Under the pieces are notes generated by a model. That model worked only from the letters and a program-made list of their open reading frames with translations, was not told the DNA's origin and searched no databases. Shown piece by piece: positions 1-14,279 of a DNA stretch of 64,000 nt (its first letter is position 1; every line of letters begins with the position of its first letter). Location: NCBI RefSeq assembly GCF_014805685.1, contig NC_060890.1, positions 14,789,500 through 14,853,499 of the forward strand, written 5' to 3'. A program made the translations under genes and the position numbers. This DNA comes from Silurus meridionalis. Lineage: Eukaryota; Chordata; Actinopteri; Siluriformes; Siluridae.

Positions 1-189
1 CTGAGGTGGAGTCGCTATTTAAAGTACACTCACGTACATTGCTGTAGGGGGTGTGATTTCCTGTACATTTTCATATTCATATTTAACAAAAGTGTAACAC
101 ACACTGAACCTTATCAACATGTGGCGTGGACACTTTCTAGTCCTCAGGTCTGTGCTTTCTGTTATGTAGCTTTATGTTGTTAAATGTAG

Positions 190-285
190 TACCAGGGTTC
201 TGAAGAAACGTTGTCTCATTTCGCTGTGTATTGCATCAGCTATATATGGTTGAAATGACAATAAAAGCTTCTTGACTTGACTTGA
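190..285 (+). repeat. 3' tail of a non-LTR-type repeat with TTGAC ending
   Basis: GAAACGTTGTCTCATTTCGC ... GACAATAAAAGCTTCTTGAC then TTGACTTGA. The same motif order recurs at 59525-59632, so these are copies of one dispersed repeat tail. Confidence 0.5.
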
Positions 286-1830
286 ATAGCATTAATGACA
301 CTCCAGAAAGGACTGCAGGTGAAATAGGTGAGAACGTTTTCTTCCAGATCCTGTTGTCTCCTGACTTTCCCCTTTTGGCCTCTCATCATGGTTCATTTAC
401 TTTAGGCTGCATCAGAGCTTCTTTCTTCCTCACCACCCACCCCCATACGTACACACATAAAGCAGTAAAGCTCCAATCTAACAGCATTTCATCCTGTCCC
501 CTGATCCGGACTGTGATTATCTTTGGAAGGCTGCAGTTATGAATACACTTCTGTTCTGCTCTACTGACCACCCGCTATGTCATGGTGATCACACTTCTCC
601 GGTCTGGTCTCCACCAAACCAAACTCACAGGAAGAACAAGACAAAGCACAGAGAAATGAGAATAATTACAGAGGAGAAAGTCAATCCAGAACAATCAAAG
701 TGGGCATGGCTTAAAAATGAAAAGCTTTTTTTGGCTGGTTGGTTGTTTATTTATTTATTGGATTAAATATGGATCTAATCACTATGCCCTGGCAAACTAT
801 AAAAAGACAAGTTTAGACACACAATGTTTTTAATTTACACAGAATATACTAGAAGAATTATGCAGTGTCTGGATTTTATTGTTTAATAAAAAAACTTCCA
901 CACTAAACTGGTGATGTAGCAGTCACTGCTGAAGCACACAGAAAATGAACTACATTTATTACACCGAGTTCTGTTGGTTCCTTTCAGGACAGATTCTTGG
1001 ATGTGCAGTGCCAAAAAGTGACCTTTTTGACAGAGTAAATATTCATCCACATCACTCTTTGCATCAATTTGTTGCTTTTCTCTCTGCCTTTATTAACAAC
1101 AAGAAAAGGTCATCTATGTAATATCCAAGACCACCTTTGATTTCCCTTCATAGTAAAGCACTCTGAACTCTAATCACCTCTCAGTATAATGAATACACAA
1201 CTAAAGCTTTAAAGAAAGGCAAGATAGTGCAGATAATCCTTTCATGATAAGTCTTCATCCAAGCTTCGATTTAATTAAAGTCATTCATTAAAGAGATAAT
1301 TAGCTCACAGATAATAGGTGCTAAACTACCTTTCATGGGTGTGTAGTAGCAGTAGTAATGCAGTCCAGCCAGTCAGATAGAGTCTTACTGTATTTACTTT
1401 ATCCAGCCAAACCACACTTTTGGCATTTTAAGACCCACATTTCCTCTTTGTCAGTACACACAAACACACCCACACCCACACTTTGTGAAACTGGAGAGGA
1501 GGTTCCATTACTATATTACACCGGAGACGCCAGTGAGACACGTCAGTGCACTGGTATCACCAATGCTCCAATTTCACTACAGAGCTCATACACACAGACG
1601 GACAGATAAAAAAAAAAAACGCAGTAATTCACACACACACCCCAAACACTTACACACACTCCCAATTTAACATGCACATGCCTGCATGCACGCACACAGC
1701 CCAAATGTGATACATAATTAAATGAGGGTGTAGAGATGTGTTCCAGGCCTCAACATTGATTCTACATAAAGACAATTTGAAAGATGACCTGAGACAGTAT
1801 GAGCCACAAAACAAAAAGCAATCAAATGTT

Positions 1831-1837
<7 letters not shown>

Positions 1838-1884
<47 letters not shown>
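1838..1884. repeat. (CA)n microsatellite
   Basis: About 46 bp of CA preceded by GCGCGC. Confidence 0.95.
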
Positions 1885-1891
<7 letters not shown>

Positions 1892-2154
1892 GTCAGCTTG
1901 TGCGTAGCAAAAAACACAGAACACGGAAAGTGTGATCATCCATATAATGAGGAGCGAAACCATAATTCTGGAAAGAGATATTAAATGAGATAAGGAATTC
2001 AAAACTTGATTTAGTACATTTATGTAGAACAAACAGAGGCGATATATACTCTCAGGTTGGGTGCAAGCCTGTACTGCACCTGTAGAAATGTTTAAATCAG
2101 TGCATAATCACTGGTATGTCCAAAACGTAGCTTCAGTGCAACACTGTGTACACA

Positions 2155-2740
2155 TTTCCCCTCACATTCAGCAACCATTTTTATTCAATCTTTTCAAGGG
2201 ACAATGTCGGCAGCTTGTATAGCAGTATAGATTTACTGTCCTCTGAAAATATCTCAACATGCAGCCATTGTTGTCAAAATAACTGGCAACAAAAGTGAGT
2301 ACACCCTAAGTGAACCCATCAAAACTGTGTCCAAAGTGTCAATATTTTGTGTGAGCACCATTGTTATGTAGCACTACCTGAATTCACCAGAGCTGCACAG
2401 GATGTTGCTGGGATCTTCTTCATGACATTATGGAGCTGCTGGATGTTAGACACATGGAGCTTCTCCAGCTTCCACTTGAGCATGCCCCACAGGTGCTTAA
2501 TAAGGTTCAGGTCTGGTGACATACTTGGCCACTCCATCACCTTCACCTTCAGCAAGGCAGTTATCATCTTAGCTGTGTGTTTGGGGTCGTTTTTATGTTG
2601 GTTTCTGAACGGAGGGCATCATGTTTCAGAATCCATGTTTCTCTCAACGAACTGCAGCTCCCCAGTATCAGCAGCACTCAACCTCTTTGATCCACCCTAG
2701 CAAGGCCTGTTCTGAGTGGAACCCGTCTTGAAAAATAACC
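2155..2740 (-). mobile_element. Tc1-like transposon relic, copy 1
   Basis: On the minus strand, NDPKHTAKMITALLKVKVME and MEWPSMSPDLNLIKHLWGML are the end of a Tc1 transposase. The usual third catalytic Glu of PDLNPIEHLW is Lys here, so the enzyme is dead. The flank AAAAGTGAGTACACCCTAAG at 2293-2311 is shared with two other places in the window. Confidence 0.85.
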
Positions 2741-2746
2741 TCTGTA

Positions 2747-2747
<1 letters not shown>

Positions 2748-2822
<75 letters not shown>
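2748..2822. repeat. (AT)n/(AC)n compound microsatellite
   Basis: AT units to about 2781 pass into AC units, directly beside the Tc1 relic. Confidence 0.95.
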
Positions 2823-2826
<4 letters not shown>

Positions 2827-2989
2827 GTTAATATTGATTCTAATGATCAATGCAGTCATGTAAAAAGATGGGCTGACCTCACTATAATTAGGCAATATCA
2901 CTGAGACAATTGGAAAGGCCACTTTTGCCATTCATGGAACTCCAACTTTATTCCAGAGAAAGAGGCACAAATGAGTCTAAAGCTTGATT

Positions 2990-3009
2990 TTGTGTGTGTG
3001 TGTGTGTGT

Positions 3010-3065
<56 letters not shown>
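2990..3065. repeat. (GT)n microsatellite
   Basis: About 75 bp of GT with one TA interruption near 3013. Confidence 0.95.
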
Positions 3066-3066
<1 letters not shown>

Positions 3067-4489
3067 CACGCTACCCTTCTATTATTAATTCAGTCACATG
3101 ACCAACAGTTCATTCATTCCTAGTTTATGACTAATGCCAGAACCTTCTCTTCATTAATGGCCACTCTCGAAAGCTTTTCCTGTCTCTTCAATTGGACATC
3201 TGCACTGCCATTACTGATTTACACTGCCACTTCCCATTTCTCAACCACTGCACAAGAGTGCACCTCAACTCACAGACCTCACAGGAGACAAAGCAGAACA
3301 AGCCGTCCTTTTTCTCTGTATAGAAGTAAGAACAAAAAAAGACGTTTATCTCGTTAGATGCTCCTTAAAAGGAATAGTGACACAAATAAAATATATTTAA
3401 TATCTTAACAAACTAGTAAGACTACGAGAAGGATGAAGACTGATGCAGTGTTTCTGAAGTTATTTCATTCGACAATTTTAGCTCTTGCGTAAAAATTTGT
3501 AGCCTTCATGAGATTATCCACTGAAGCAAAGATGAGACTTCAACATAGACTGTTAGGAGAAGAGAGGATGTTAAGGGTACCCAAGTAAAACAGTTCCACA
3601 ACATGGTATGAGAATGAGAACAAATATATCAGTAATGTGTGCAATTTCACTGATTCACTGAAGTAATTTAGTAAAATACAGCTTAAAAATGACATCGCCA
3701 TACCTTAGGATTGTGGTCTAACTGGATAAGCAGAGCAGGTGTGAGAAAATATTTGATATTGGTTAGTCGGTGCAAAACCGATTATCCAGTCAAGATGCTG
3801 CTGGCAGAAAAAAAAACAACCAGTCAATCGGGCTTCTACACATCCTTAGGACATGTTGCTTAAGTTAACTGAAATGCCACCCACACCGAAATGTCACTCT
3901 AATAATAATAGTTTTCATTCGGGCTTTGTCAGCACTTTTTGTTCGCTATTGTCTAAAGTTGTACTGCTGAAATGTTGTACTGCGACAAGTGACCACGCCT
4001 CTCTCATGCCAATTTTATATATACTCACACAGAAAATGTAAATGCCTAGAAATAACTTGTGCCCTAGAAAACCTTTTATTCAGGTCCAGAGGAAATCTCA
4101 GGGCTCCGGATTTGTCAGTGAGATGGTTTAACTTGGTCAGGTTCTGATTCCTTGTTTGCAGATATGTACTAGTGGAGGAGAATTTTTTTTTGGTTTATGT
4201 TCAAGCTGGTTTGTGTTTCCTACTTGTTGCATTTCCAACAATGCCACTGAGTTACCAGCTAATAGTATTTTGGAATTAGCACTCACTTCATCTCTGCTTT
4301 AATACACTGAGGAAGTGAAACACTTTAGTCTGTTGTTCTGTTCAGCTCTCTCACCTCCCCAGCCCTCTACTCAAACAGATAAAATTAATACTGTCATCAA
4401 CGGCTTTGTACCCATCATCACATCTAACCAGCTGAGCTAAGTGCGTGTTCTATAGCTACAAAGCATTATGTAATGACTTCAGTCTTGTT

Positions 4490-5295
4490 TTTTATATATC
4501 GGATGATATTGAGATTTGTGGTGAGAGTAGTGAGCAGGTTGAGAAGACCCTGGAAAGGTGGAGGTACGTGCTGGAGAAAAGGGGAATGAAAGTCAGTAGG
4601 AGTAAGACAGAGTACATGTGTGTGAATGAGAGGGAGGGCAGTGGAGTGGTGCGGTGCGGTGCGGTGCGGTTGCAGGGAGAAGAGGTGGAGAATGTGGTGG
4701 TGTTCAGGTACCTGGGGGCAACAGTGCAAAGTAATAGAGAGTGCGTTAGAGAAGTGAGGAAAAGAGTGCAGGCAGGGTGGAGTGGGTGGAGAAGAGTGAC
4801 AGGAGTGATTTGTGATAGAAGAGTATCTGCGAGAATGAAAGGGAAAGTTTATAGGACTGTGGTGAGAACTGCGATGTTGTATGGATTAGAGACAGTGGCA
4901 TTGAGTAAAAGACAGGAGGCAGAGCTGGAGGTAGCAGAGCTGAAGATGTTGAGGTTTTCGTTGGGAGTGACAAGGATGGACAGGATTAGAAATGAGTTTA
5001 TTAGAGGGACAGCGCATGTAGGTCGTTTTGGAGACAAGGTGAGGAGGTGAGATTGAGATGGTTTGGACATGTGCAGAGGAGGGACATGGGGTATTTCAGT
5101 AGGAGAATGCTGAGGATGGAGCCAGCAGAAAGGAGGAAAAAAGGAAGACCAAGGAGGAGGTTTATGGATGTGGTGAGGGAAGACATGCAGGTGGTTGGTT
5201 TTAAAGAGGCAGATGTAGAGGACAGGGGGGTATGGAGAAGGATGATCCACTGTGGCAACCCCTAATGGGAGCAGCTGAAAGAAAAAGAAGAAGCA
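4490..5295 (+). mobile_element. 5'-truncated RTE-type LINE copy
   Basis: Starts within the reverse transcriptase near the FADD box, here degraded to SDDIEICGESSEQVEKTLER. It continues through KRGMKVSRSKTEYMCVNERE, VQAGWSGWRRVTGVICDRRV and LRWFGHVQRRDMGYFSRRML to the same 3' end, CCCCTAATGGGAGCAGCTGA plus an AAG-rich tail. One frame change lies near 5045. A pentamer run (GTGCG)n at 4648-4668 interrupts the usual reading. It belongs to the same family as the copy at 26752-29740 but in opposite orientation. Confidence 0.88.
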
Positions 5296-5944
5296 TGCTC
5301 TTGTAGCTGTGTTAGCAATGTGCCCTTATGCTATGACGCAAGAGTGACTGACGGTGTTCGCGTCTCACAGGAATCACAGAAACACAGCACCGACCTTCAA
5401 ATTAGCACTATAATTAAGCTAAACACATCACAAATCTCTCTGTATCAATGTACTGAATGTGTTACATGTTGAAGTGATTCAGAGCAAGACAGGGACAGAT
5501 AAACGGGTCCTGAAGCAGAGATCATTACATTGGGTTTAAGTTTTAAGCTGCAGAAGCCTAATGTAAGATCGGTACATCACTATCCTGGCCGAGGATTTCT
5601 AGCCTTGCTAATGCTCCTTAGCAACTGTGAATGAACATTAAAAGCATCTCAGCATCCGTTGCAGGGTCTCAACAGAACCTCACATTCATCTCTTCAGGGA
5701 GCACCACAATAGCGGAAAGCCAAAAAATGCCTAGCGATCTTTTCCTCTTTATCACCAGCGAATAATAAACAATAAAGCTTGGCTTCGCATTTTGCCTTTA
5801 TTGGAGCTGATAAGGGACGTTCACAGAACCACAAACACTGTGATAATGCCGAAATTACGGCCGCTTCGTGTTCCGTGACTTGTCAAGATAATGCCTTCAT
5901 TAGGATGCCTGAGAGAGAGAAGGCAGAGGGACGGAAGGTGGAAG

Positions 5945-5990
5945 ACACACACACACACACACACACACGCACGCACGCACGCACACACAG
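5945..5990. repeat. (CA)n/(CG CA)n microsatellite
   Basis: CA run passing into CGCACGCACGCA and back to CA. Confidence 0.93.
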
Positions 5991-7923
5991 TATCAACAAA
6001 TATCTATAAATCCAGACACCGGTATGAGACCACACAAGTGTATGCGTATGTGCTGTGTGTTTTGTGGGAACAGAAAGTCAGAGGAAAAAAGGGTGGTGAT
6101 CCTTCGTAGGGTTCAAAGGGACTTCAATTCCCAGAAAGAGAACTCGCTTATTTAACACATTAAATATTCATTCAGCCACCACGCCATTCATCCATCCATG
6201 TGGTGGCGTGTGTGTATATGAATGTGTATATGTGTATATAGAGCCAAAGTTTAGGTTGATTGTGCTGAGGCTTGGGGATTTCTCGCTCAATTACCAGCCC
6301 ACAAATGTGAAGCGTTTTTGTTGCAATCAACAAATTTGCCGCAGCCAACAGCAGGGATCCTGGTGCAGTCCTGCCTGACTCGCCAGTAACACAAGAAAAT
6401 ATAGGCTTTCATTACAGATCTATAACAGTAGGCACAAAAAAAGCTATTCAGTCTTGTAACATGGTCATCTTGTTCTATTACATTCGCTCAGCCTGACACT
6501 ACCCTGGCTCGATGGATTTCAATATTATAACCATAAAAGGACTCTTCAGGTCACCTGAGCCCACTGAACGGATGGCGTGATGTCAGAGTGGATCCGTAGA
6601 TCCACAAGGCCTACAAATACACCAGAAAAACATGACACGACTGCAGGTACTAATTTAGTCATACGCAAAGTAACTGCCTGTCTTCTTTAAAGGTCATACA
6701 CATCAAACGTTTTATATTACACTGCCTCTGCACGTCACAGTACGTGTGCAAAGCATCAGCATAGTTACGCTCTGACCTAGAATTCATGAATAAGAACAAC
6801 TCGTGAGCCTACAGACCAGGACATGATTTAAATCATTCAACAGGACTTTTATATGCAACACTACTGTCCTACCTGCTATGTATACCTGAACCTATACACA
6901 CTGACACACATCATGTGGGAGCCACGATTTTTGTCATCTCTCTCCATCTTGGTATAGTTTCTATCATCAATGTCTTTCGATGGGAAAAACTCCTGCGTAC
7001 ATTTCTGTCCCGCAAGTTTTCTAAGCAAGAAAGAGAAGCATTTAGTAACTTTCCAAAACCAGAAGGTACACACAGACACACCTCTTGGTTTGTTTACAAA
7101 TGCATTGATTCTTATATTTCATAAGACAATATTAATATTAAGACGGTTCCATGATGGTTTGGTCCTAAGCAACTATCTTTGTAGAGTTTACATTCTTTTA
7201 CGCAGTTTCTACGTTTCCTCACATGTATTCCCAACTCAAGCTTAGTGTTCCTGGGACAGACTCCACATTGTCCCTCACCATGATTAAGTGACTACTGAAG
7301 ATAAAATAATAACCTTTATTTACTTATGATTAAGTAATTAAGAAATATGATTAAGGCACTATTTTTTGCTTTTATATAAAGAAAATGTTGAACCCCAACA
7401 CCCTTTTCTAAAATGCTTTAGTTCAAGCAAAGTCAGAGTTTGTGTGATGTAAAATTCATATTCTGCCTATATAAGTGTATGGTTTTCTATGACACTTTAT
7501 CAGAGTCTACAAGGCCACTGAAGTGGGAGTAGAGCTTGTAGCTTAATGGTATTGCAAAACAGGAGGGATTAATTAGCTTGGGTCTGTTACAGTTCAGCTA
7601 AAGGCTGTCTGACTCACTCACTTTCTCCATCTCTCACTCTGGTATTCTGGGAGAGATTTACCTCACAGGCCAAGGGCAAGGTCATATAGCCTCATGCTCT
7701 TTTAAAAAAAAATAAAAAATCCTCTCAGGGCACACTGCCAGCTCTCACACCACTCACCAGACCGCATGCAGGGATAAGGAATGTGTGTGTTTCAACGGGA
7801 GTGTTTTATAGAGGTGTGTTGATGTATAAAGAAAAGAGATGCTCCTGATAGATTTCCCTGTAAGGAAAAAAAAAAAGAAAATGTCCAGACAGAACCTTAG
7901 TAAATGTCAGTGTAACCACTTAA

Positions 7924-7925
<2 letters not shown>

Positions 7926-7989
<64 letters not shown>

Positions 7990-7990
7990 A
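7926..7990. repeat. (CA)n microsatellite
   Basis: About 65 bp of nearly perfect CA in camk2g intron 2. Confidence 0.95.
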
Positions 7991-9111
7991 CAATCTTCTC
8001 CGCTGCTCTTTATCTGTAGTGGGTCATCAGTCCTGCACAGGCTTTGCAGTTGTCTGACTTTCAAAGATCTGCCTACTTATTCTTTTGGTGTCCCACTTGC
8101 CGTCGTTTTATCTCCTAGCTGGCTCTTAAAAAAAATTGCCATTTATAGTCATACAATTCCATGCCATACATATGGTAAAAGGTTTAAGAACTTTTTAAAT
8201 GCTTGACAAACTTTGACATCCTTGCACCAATTATGCTGCAGGGCACAAATCACAAAAGAAGTAATCTCAAAATGACTCATAAAACTTTCATCATCAGCTT
8301 CAGAATGACCGAGACTTTGTAACCAATGCCAACACCTATTTAATTAGTACACATTAAAATAATTCAGAAACTCAAAAAAACAAAACAAAAAAGAGCTGAA
8401 TGACTCACTTGTCCCCAGCCAGAACTAGTTTTATCTTGTCGGCTGATCTAAGGTTAGTTAAGAGGAAGGGGTAGAGAATGGCTGTTCTTCGGGTCTTGGT
8501 GGAGCTCAAGGCTGCTGTAGTCCCTCGTGGGCTCTTTATGTAAGCGTAGCCTTGGCACCAAACAAACTGAGAATAACTACAAAGGCTTTCCCCATCCAAA
8601 GTTCCGTTCACGTTTGCTATCTGACGCTTATAAGAGAGGAGAAACGAATTAGTGGAATTGCTCATTTCACACTACGTCCCTGAACAGTGCACGTCAGATG
8701 GATGAGGATCTCTGCAGAGATCAGATCACAAACAGAACCAACGCTATAAACAACCTGACAAAGGTTACAGGCGAAAAACAAATGCTGCAGTAGCAATTTA
8801 ACTAAGAGTGATCAGCCTGACTGTCAAATTTATGAAATGTCAAATGTGTAAAAGGACCTGCTTTCATTCAATAAATAAATAAATAAATAAATAAAAACAG
8901 AGCCCATGTTCACGCTCATGAACGAGTGTAATATACACAGTGTAGCTGCATAAATTCAAACTACTGTATTGAAGACTGTGAAGGGAATTCTGGATAATGA
9001 AATCCTGAGCATGAAAGCACCCCTGTGAAAAAAACAAAAAACAAAACTGGCAACCAAGTCGACCTAAGCACAGAAGCAAACAATGCATCCCACATGTAGA
9101 TCTATCAGACT

Positions 9112-9112
<1 letters not shown>

Positions 9113-9138
<26 letters not shown>
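9113..9138. repeat. Short (CA)n microsatellite
   Basis: About 26 bp of perfect CA. Confidence 0.9.
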
Positions 9139-9143
<5 letters not shown>

Positions 9144-10817
9144 ACATACACACAATGGTTCCTGAGGAGAAAATTCACAGCAGATTATCAGTACAAAAGC
9201 GATGGCTCATCAGAAAGAGGCTCTCGGTGAGCATATTAGGGCAGTGGGCAAATGTGGAGCGCGTCATTAAAAAGCTTTCAGGCAGCCTTTTCCCCCCTGC
9301 AGCACTGCTCTGTAGCCTACGCCATCTTTCACACCCTGTTAAGCCTCCCTCAGACGTTTATGGCAATCCTGCTCTTTCCCTAATGTTGCCGTTATTATAG
9401 CGTCCCACTCTGTCCATAGGCAGGACGCAATGCTTTTACTCCACAGACGTACAGATTAAGACAAATATCTCTTTCTTTCTCAGTTCTATCTTTCACTCCT
9501 TCTCCCTTTATTTATATCTGTTCATGAGGTTGTGTCTCAAACAGAAAAGCAAGTGGCATACGAAGCCACTCATTTTTTTGTCCATCACCAGGCAACGTCT
9601 GATTTAGCAGCTCTAATATCGTTAGGCTTAACATGTAATTTAATACTACAAAATATTGATTATATTAGTTCAAGCTCAAGTATGCCTAATGTGATTCGGA
9701 GATAAATGTGTCACAATTAGATCTAAGGAACTAGAGATTTCAGGGTGCACCATAAACAGAAACAAACTAAAAATAAATGAAATATAATTTTAAACATTCA
9801 GTTAGACTGCGTACAAAAAATGGGTGAATTAATAAAATGGAAATTGATGCATCTGATGCATTCGTGCAACACAGCGATATAATTATCCCCATTGTGTTTG
9901 TGTCTATGGCTACATTTCTACTGCAGGAAAAGGAGAACCAAATCCTTTAATTCATACAGGACACAGATTTGTATTTTTTCATGGAAGTGTGAACAGCAAG
10001 TCACACTAAATCTGACACTATCATGTATGATTTGTGCCAATTTGATATGGCTGTTCTGAAATCCAATACTGATCAGTAAATTGTAACAGGGATTTCACGG
10101 GCTCCCTTTTGACTGCAGTAGAAATGGCACCATAGAAACCTTTACAATGTAGACAATATCAGTGCTGTAAAGCAAGAAGTGCTCTACTCATATGCATCGA
10201 TTTCCATTTTTCCCCATTTTTATGCAGTCATGAGTGTTTTTTTTCCTTTTTCATTTTTAACCTAACTGCCATGATAACATTTTGGTCAATATCTGACACT
10301 TACATCCAAGTCGATTCTTTGTGATCTTCTCTTGGCAATTTCTATAAAGCAGATGTATATGGAGATCATTTGTATCACGACTCTATGCAAGAAAATAGAA
10401 TGGCACTTTGTATTATAAAATGTGTCAAACCAGACCGTGATAGCAAACCCCAGCATTGCATTCATACGTCTCACACTGGAATTGTTTGTTTCGATCTGTA
10501 AATGCTCTAATTTATAAATGTGCCTGTATCTGTGCTACCTGCACATCTTCACGAACGCCTTGTCTTATACAGACAAGCATCACTCACTGAGCACAGGCGA
10601 CGCCTAAATGTGTGGCGAGCTCAAACATGGGCACTGAACTAAACCCATATAAAGCCAGAGTGGAGGACAAACACACAGAACGCATGTCTATAGATTTGTC
10701 ATATGATTGTTCTTTCATTCATTATGTTAATAAATATTCTATATCATCTCTTACATACATCCAATATACCGGATACAAATAGTATAAATTATAAACAACG
10801 TCCAAGCAAATCATTGA

Positions 10818-11275
10818 CTGCTTATATCGACAAAAGTATTGGGACACTTTACTTTTCCTGCCATGTGTAGTTCGTCTCCAAACTGCTACCACATATACCG
10901 TATAGGAAGTCTCTGGATGTAATAGCATAGCATTTTCACTTTACTTCAACTAGAAGCACAAACCTGTACCTCCAGCCTGACAATTCCAATGAACACAACG
11001 CCAGTTCCGTGAAGATAAGGCTTACATTGTTTTGTGGGGAAGATCTTAAGTGACCTGTAATAGAGCTCTGATCTTAACTCTATTGAAGTCTATTGGTAAG
11101 ATTTGGACTGCACCCCAGGCCTCCTTGGCATATATCAGGACCTGAGTTTACTAAAACCCCTGTGTCTGAACAAAAAATTATTCCCAGGAGATTAGGGGTT
11201 AATATAAAACAAAATTGAGACTAAATGATTAGGTGTACACAAACTTTAGTCCATTTAGTGTGTGAACTGAATGGA
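10818..11275 (-). mobile_element. TA-type DNA repeat (MITE-like), copy 1
   Basis: Begins GACAAAAGTATTGGGACACT, a familiar fish repeat end, and ends TTTAGTCCATTTAGTGTG. Internal words AGAGCTCTGATCTTAACTCT and GCACCCCAGGCCTCCT are the reverse complement of words in 38655-39182. No coding capacity is seen. Confidence 0.65.
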
Positions 11276-13332
11276 TTTACTAGCTCTTCATCTGTATAGA
11301 TACACAATTAGTCTGCATAAACAGCTTTTGGATGCTGTTGCATAACATGCAAAATATGTTTCTTAGGAATTCTGGTGCAGGAGCAGCCGTAGTCTGGTTG
11401 CACCTGTGTGCCCTTCGTACCCGCATTAACTTTGGAATACTTGTTTAACGGGATTTCTTGTCACAAAACCGTAGCCGAGAGTGAAAAAAAGTAGCATATT
11501 TGGATAACCACCATGTACTGTTTGGTTCCTGTTCATTCTTAGCTTGTTTTTTATTTAACAAAAAAAGGCTTTTACTGAATATTTCTAATTTAGTCCATCA
11601 TGCAGGTTTTTTGCTCTGTATGCCGTTGCTTGATGATAAATACATATATTAACGCAGTCTTAATCTTTCTATCCATTCAGGAAGCAGCTGTATAAGTAGG
11701 CAGCATTGGCCACTCTGACCAATATGTCTACTGATCCACCTGAACTTTCTTATTGAGACAGACACAGAAAGAGTTTTCTCAAGTGTACAAATAAACATAT
11801 TTATGTGCACAAAATGCCATTTCTACAGTTTCATTCAGTTACATAACTAAAAGAGGAATAAACACACATGAAACTCTCTTGTTAACATCAGTCACCTTTT
11901 TCTTAGGACTAGCTAACCCAATAATAACATTATAATCACATTAAAAGTCTAATTACAATCCCAGCAGAACAAAAATGCTCTTATTTACAATGATTCCTAA
12001 TGGGTAATGATTTCTATGTACAGATAATCATGCAATCATTTTTTAAATTGCAAGTTGTACTTGTCATTTTTTCCACAGCCAGTTGGAAAAGCAGAAAAAG
12101 CATGCTGTGTACGTAAGATATTGTGCATATCGAAGGGTTGCGGCATGTGTAAAATTGACATCTGTGGATCGATATAGAGGCTAGTAAACCTTGTACTGAG
12201 GGACATGTGACCCACTACGGAACCCAGAGAGGAAAGTGGGCCTAAGATTAGCAAAGGGAGAAGATGTGTGTCCCCTCGGACATGGGTATGGATATATTTG
12301 GAGAGATGGGGCCTTCTGAGAGTGGCTGAACGTACACACACAGGGCTGGTGTTGAGAGGGTTGCCCTTCATTTTTTCCTTTCAGCAGCAGCACTGATGAA
12401 CTCCCATTTGTCTTACAGGGAAACCAGCATGTGATGCATTTAATCCAGCTAATCCAGCTAATCTAGTCAGACAATAATTTGAAGTAGTAGCAGGTGTGTA
12501 GCATATGTCCACTGTTACAACAAAAAATACAACGTTCCACAGAAAAGCTACAGGAGAGCTGCTAGAACGGTTATATTTCAGCGCTCATGGAGGCACTTCG
12601 AAATGATTTTCAAAATCGTTCTCTATGCTTAATTAGCCATTACAGCAGTTGCAATGCGCATACACCTCCTCGGAGAACAGATGAATTTGGAACTAATGGC
12701 TTTTAGAGGGAAATTAAATCAAGGATTACAATAGAACAAGAGAAAAACACTTCATTAGAAACACCACAGCAAGACTGGAGTGAAATGCAAATTCATATCA
12801 TAGAGTTAAACACCAATATACTAATCAGAAGCATCTGTACAGACGTGTATGGAATATGCTTTTGAGTGTGAAGTATGAGCTAAGAACTTTGTTCATGAGA
12901 TCCTTTCTTAGCTACATGTAAAATGAGTTTTTATTATCTTGGAAAAAAAAAAAAAAGCTTCACAGAACCAGACTATTAACCTAAATTTGAGGTTAAGTTC
13001 AAATTAGAACAATTTGACTTCTGGAATTGCTTTTATTTTTAGGCTCCCCTCATTGAACAAGTCCTCTTGCTCAATTTTAAGTCAAGTATTGTGACTAGTC
13101 ATCAATTCATTCTCGCTTTAAACTTAAATTTAAAACTAGCACATAGTTTACATTTATAACCAAGTAAAAAAGCCTCATGGTAAAGCATTCAGTCACAATA
13201 AACGTTCAGCAGCCGTTTCTGCTGAAAGCGTGTCAACTGAAGGTGTTTTGCCTCTTGTCTCCATCTGAAGTGGCTGCTGGTTGGCACAAATAACCCATAT
13301 TAAGGAACTATAATGGAAAAAACTTATAATAT

Positions 13333-13376
13333 ATAATAATAATAATAATAATGATAATAATAATAATAATAATAAA
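13333..13376. repeat. (TAA)n microsatellite
   Basis: AATAATAATAATAATAATGA and further TAA units, one interruption. Confidence 0.93.
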
Positions 13377-14240
13377 TATTTCTTTATATTACCCATGTCA
13401 TAATATATAGCAAAATAGTGCAAGTTCACATAAAAATGTTGTGTAGGAAGAAAGAAAAGAAAGACACAAGCTGCTGTATTAACAAGGCAACCTGGTTTAC
13501 CCCAACACACTTATAGAGCACTTCTAGACCCAAAGAGGACAAAGCCTGTCACCAGCAGCAGGGCTCAGTCAAGCCAACACTACAGCACAATATTCCACTC
13601 TCCTACTTCCACTTAACTCTCAACCAGTGAGTGAAACTGAGGCAGATTTAATGCAGATCACTGTAGAAATCCTTAGCATGAACTGTTAATGTGAAGCCTC
13701 TTCCTGAGAGAGGAAGCTCGCTTCACTTCCTCCAACTCCCCCACCACACAAATGAAGTCATTAAACTGTTCTTTACAAGGGATCAATAGAAACGTTGAAT
13801 CATCAATCAACCTGAGGCCGTGTTATTGAGCACTCGACATCATTAGGCGTTGCTGCAAATATGAGGCTGGACATGCTCATCAGGGAAAAGAGTAAATTAC
13901 ACTCGCCGTGCTTTCTATTCCTGATCTGTGTTTGTCAGTGTATTTTTCAATACGCTCTAAAACATTTACAGTCCTAACAGATTATAAAAAGACTTGAGTA
14001 TTGTGCCATGTAGACAGCTGTACAGATCTTTATGACAAATGAAATTGTCGTTCACACACATAATCGAGTATAACATACATATCACCCAATAAACAAGCAG
14101 ATGCTGAACAGAATAAACCAAACATCCTGGTCATGACCAAATCAAGCACTGACATCTCAGCAGACTGGTTAACAATTTCAGAAACTGCTTTCCTTCTCTG
14201 CTTGTTTATAACACGCCTTTAAATGGACAATGTATGACAT

Positions 14241-14241
<1 letters not shown>

Positions 14242-14277
<36 letters not shown>
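14242..14277. repeat. (GT)n microsatellite
   Basis: About 36 bp of perfect GT just left of the GAGT array. Confidence 0.95.

Positions 14278-14279
<2 letters not shown>

Noticed and set aside
4849..5258. Minus-strand frames of 85-133 codons
   Set aside because: Antisense shadows of the truncated plus-strand RTE LINE.
8405..8665. 86-codon minus-strand frame and a plus-strand MAVLRVLVELKAAVVPRG reading before a GTAAG
   Set aside because: Neither matches a family I know, and no partner exon or promoter was found. The plus-strand reading is on the opposite strand to the host gene and is probably chance.
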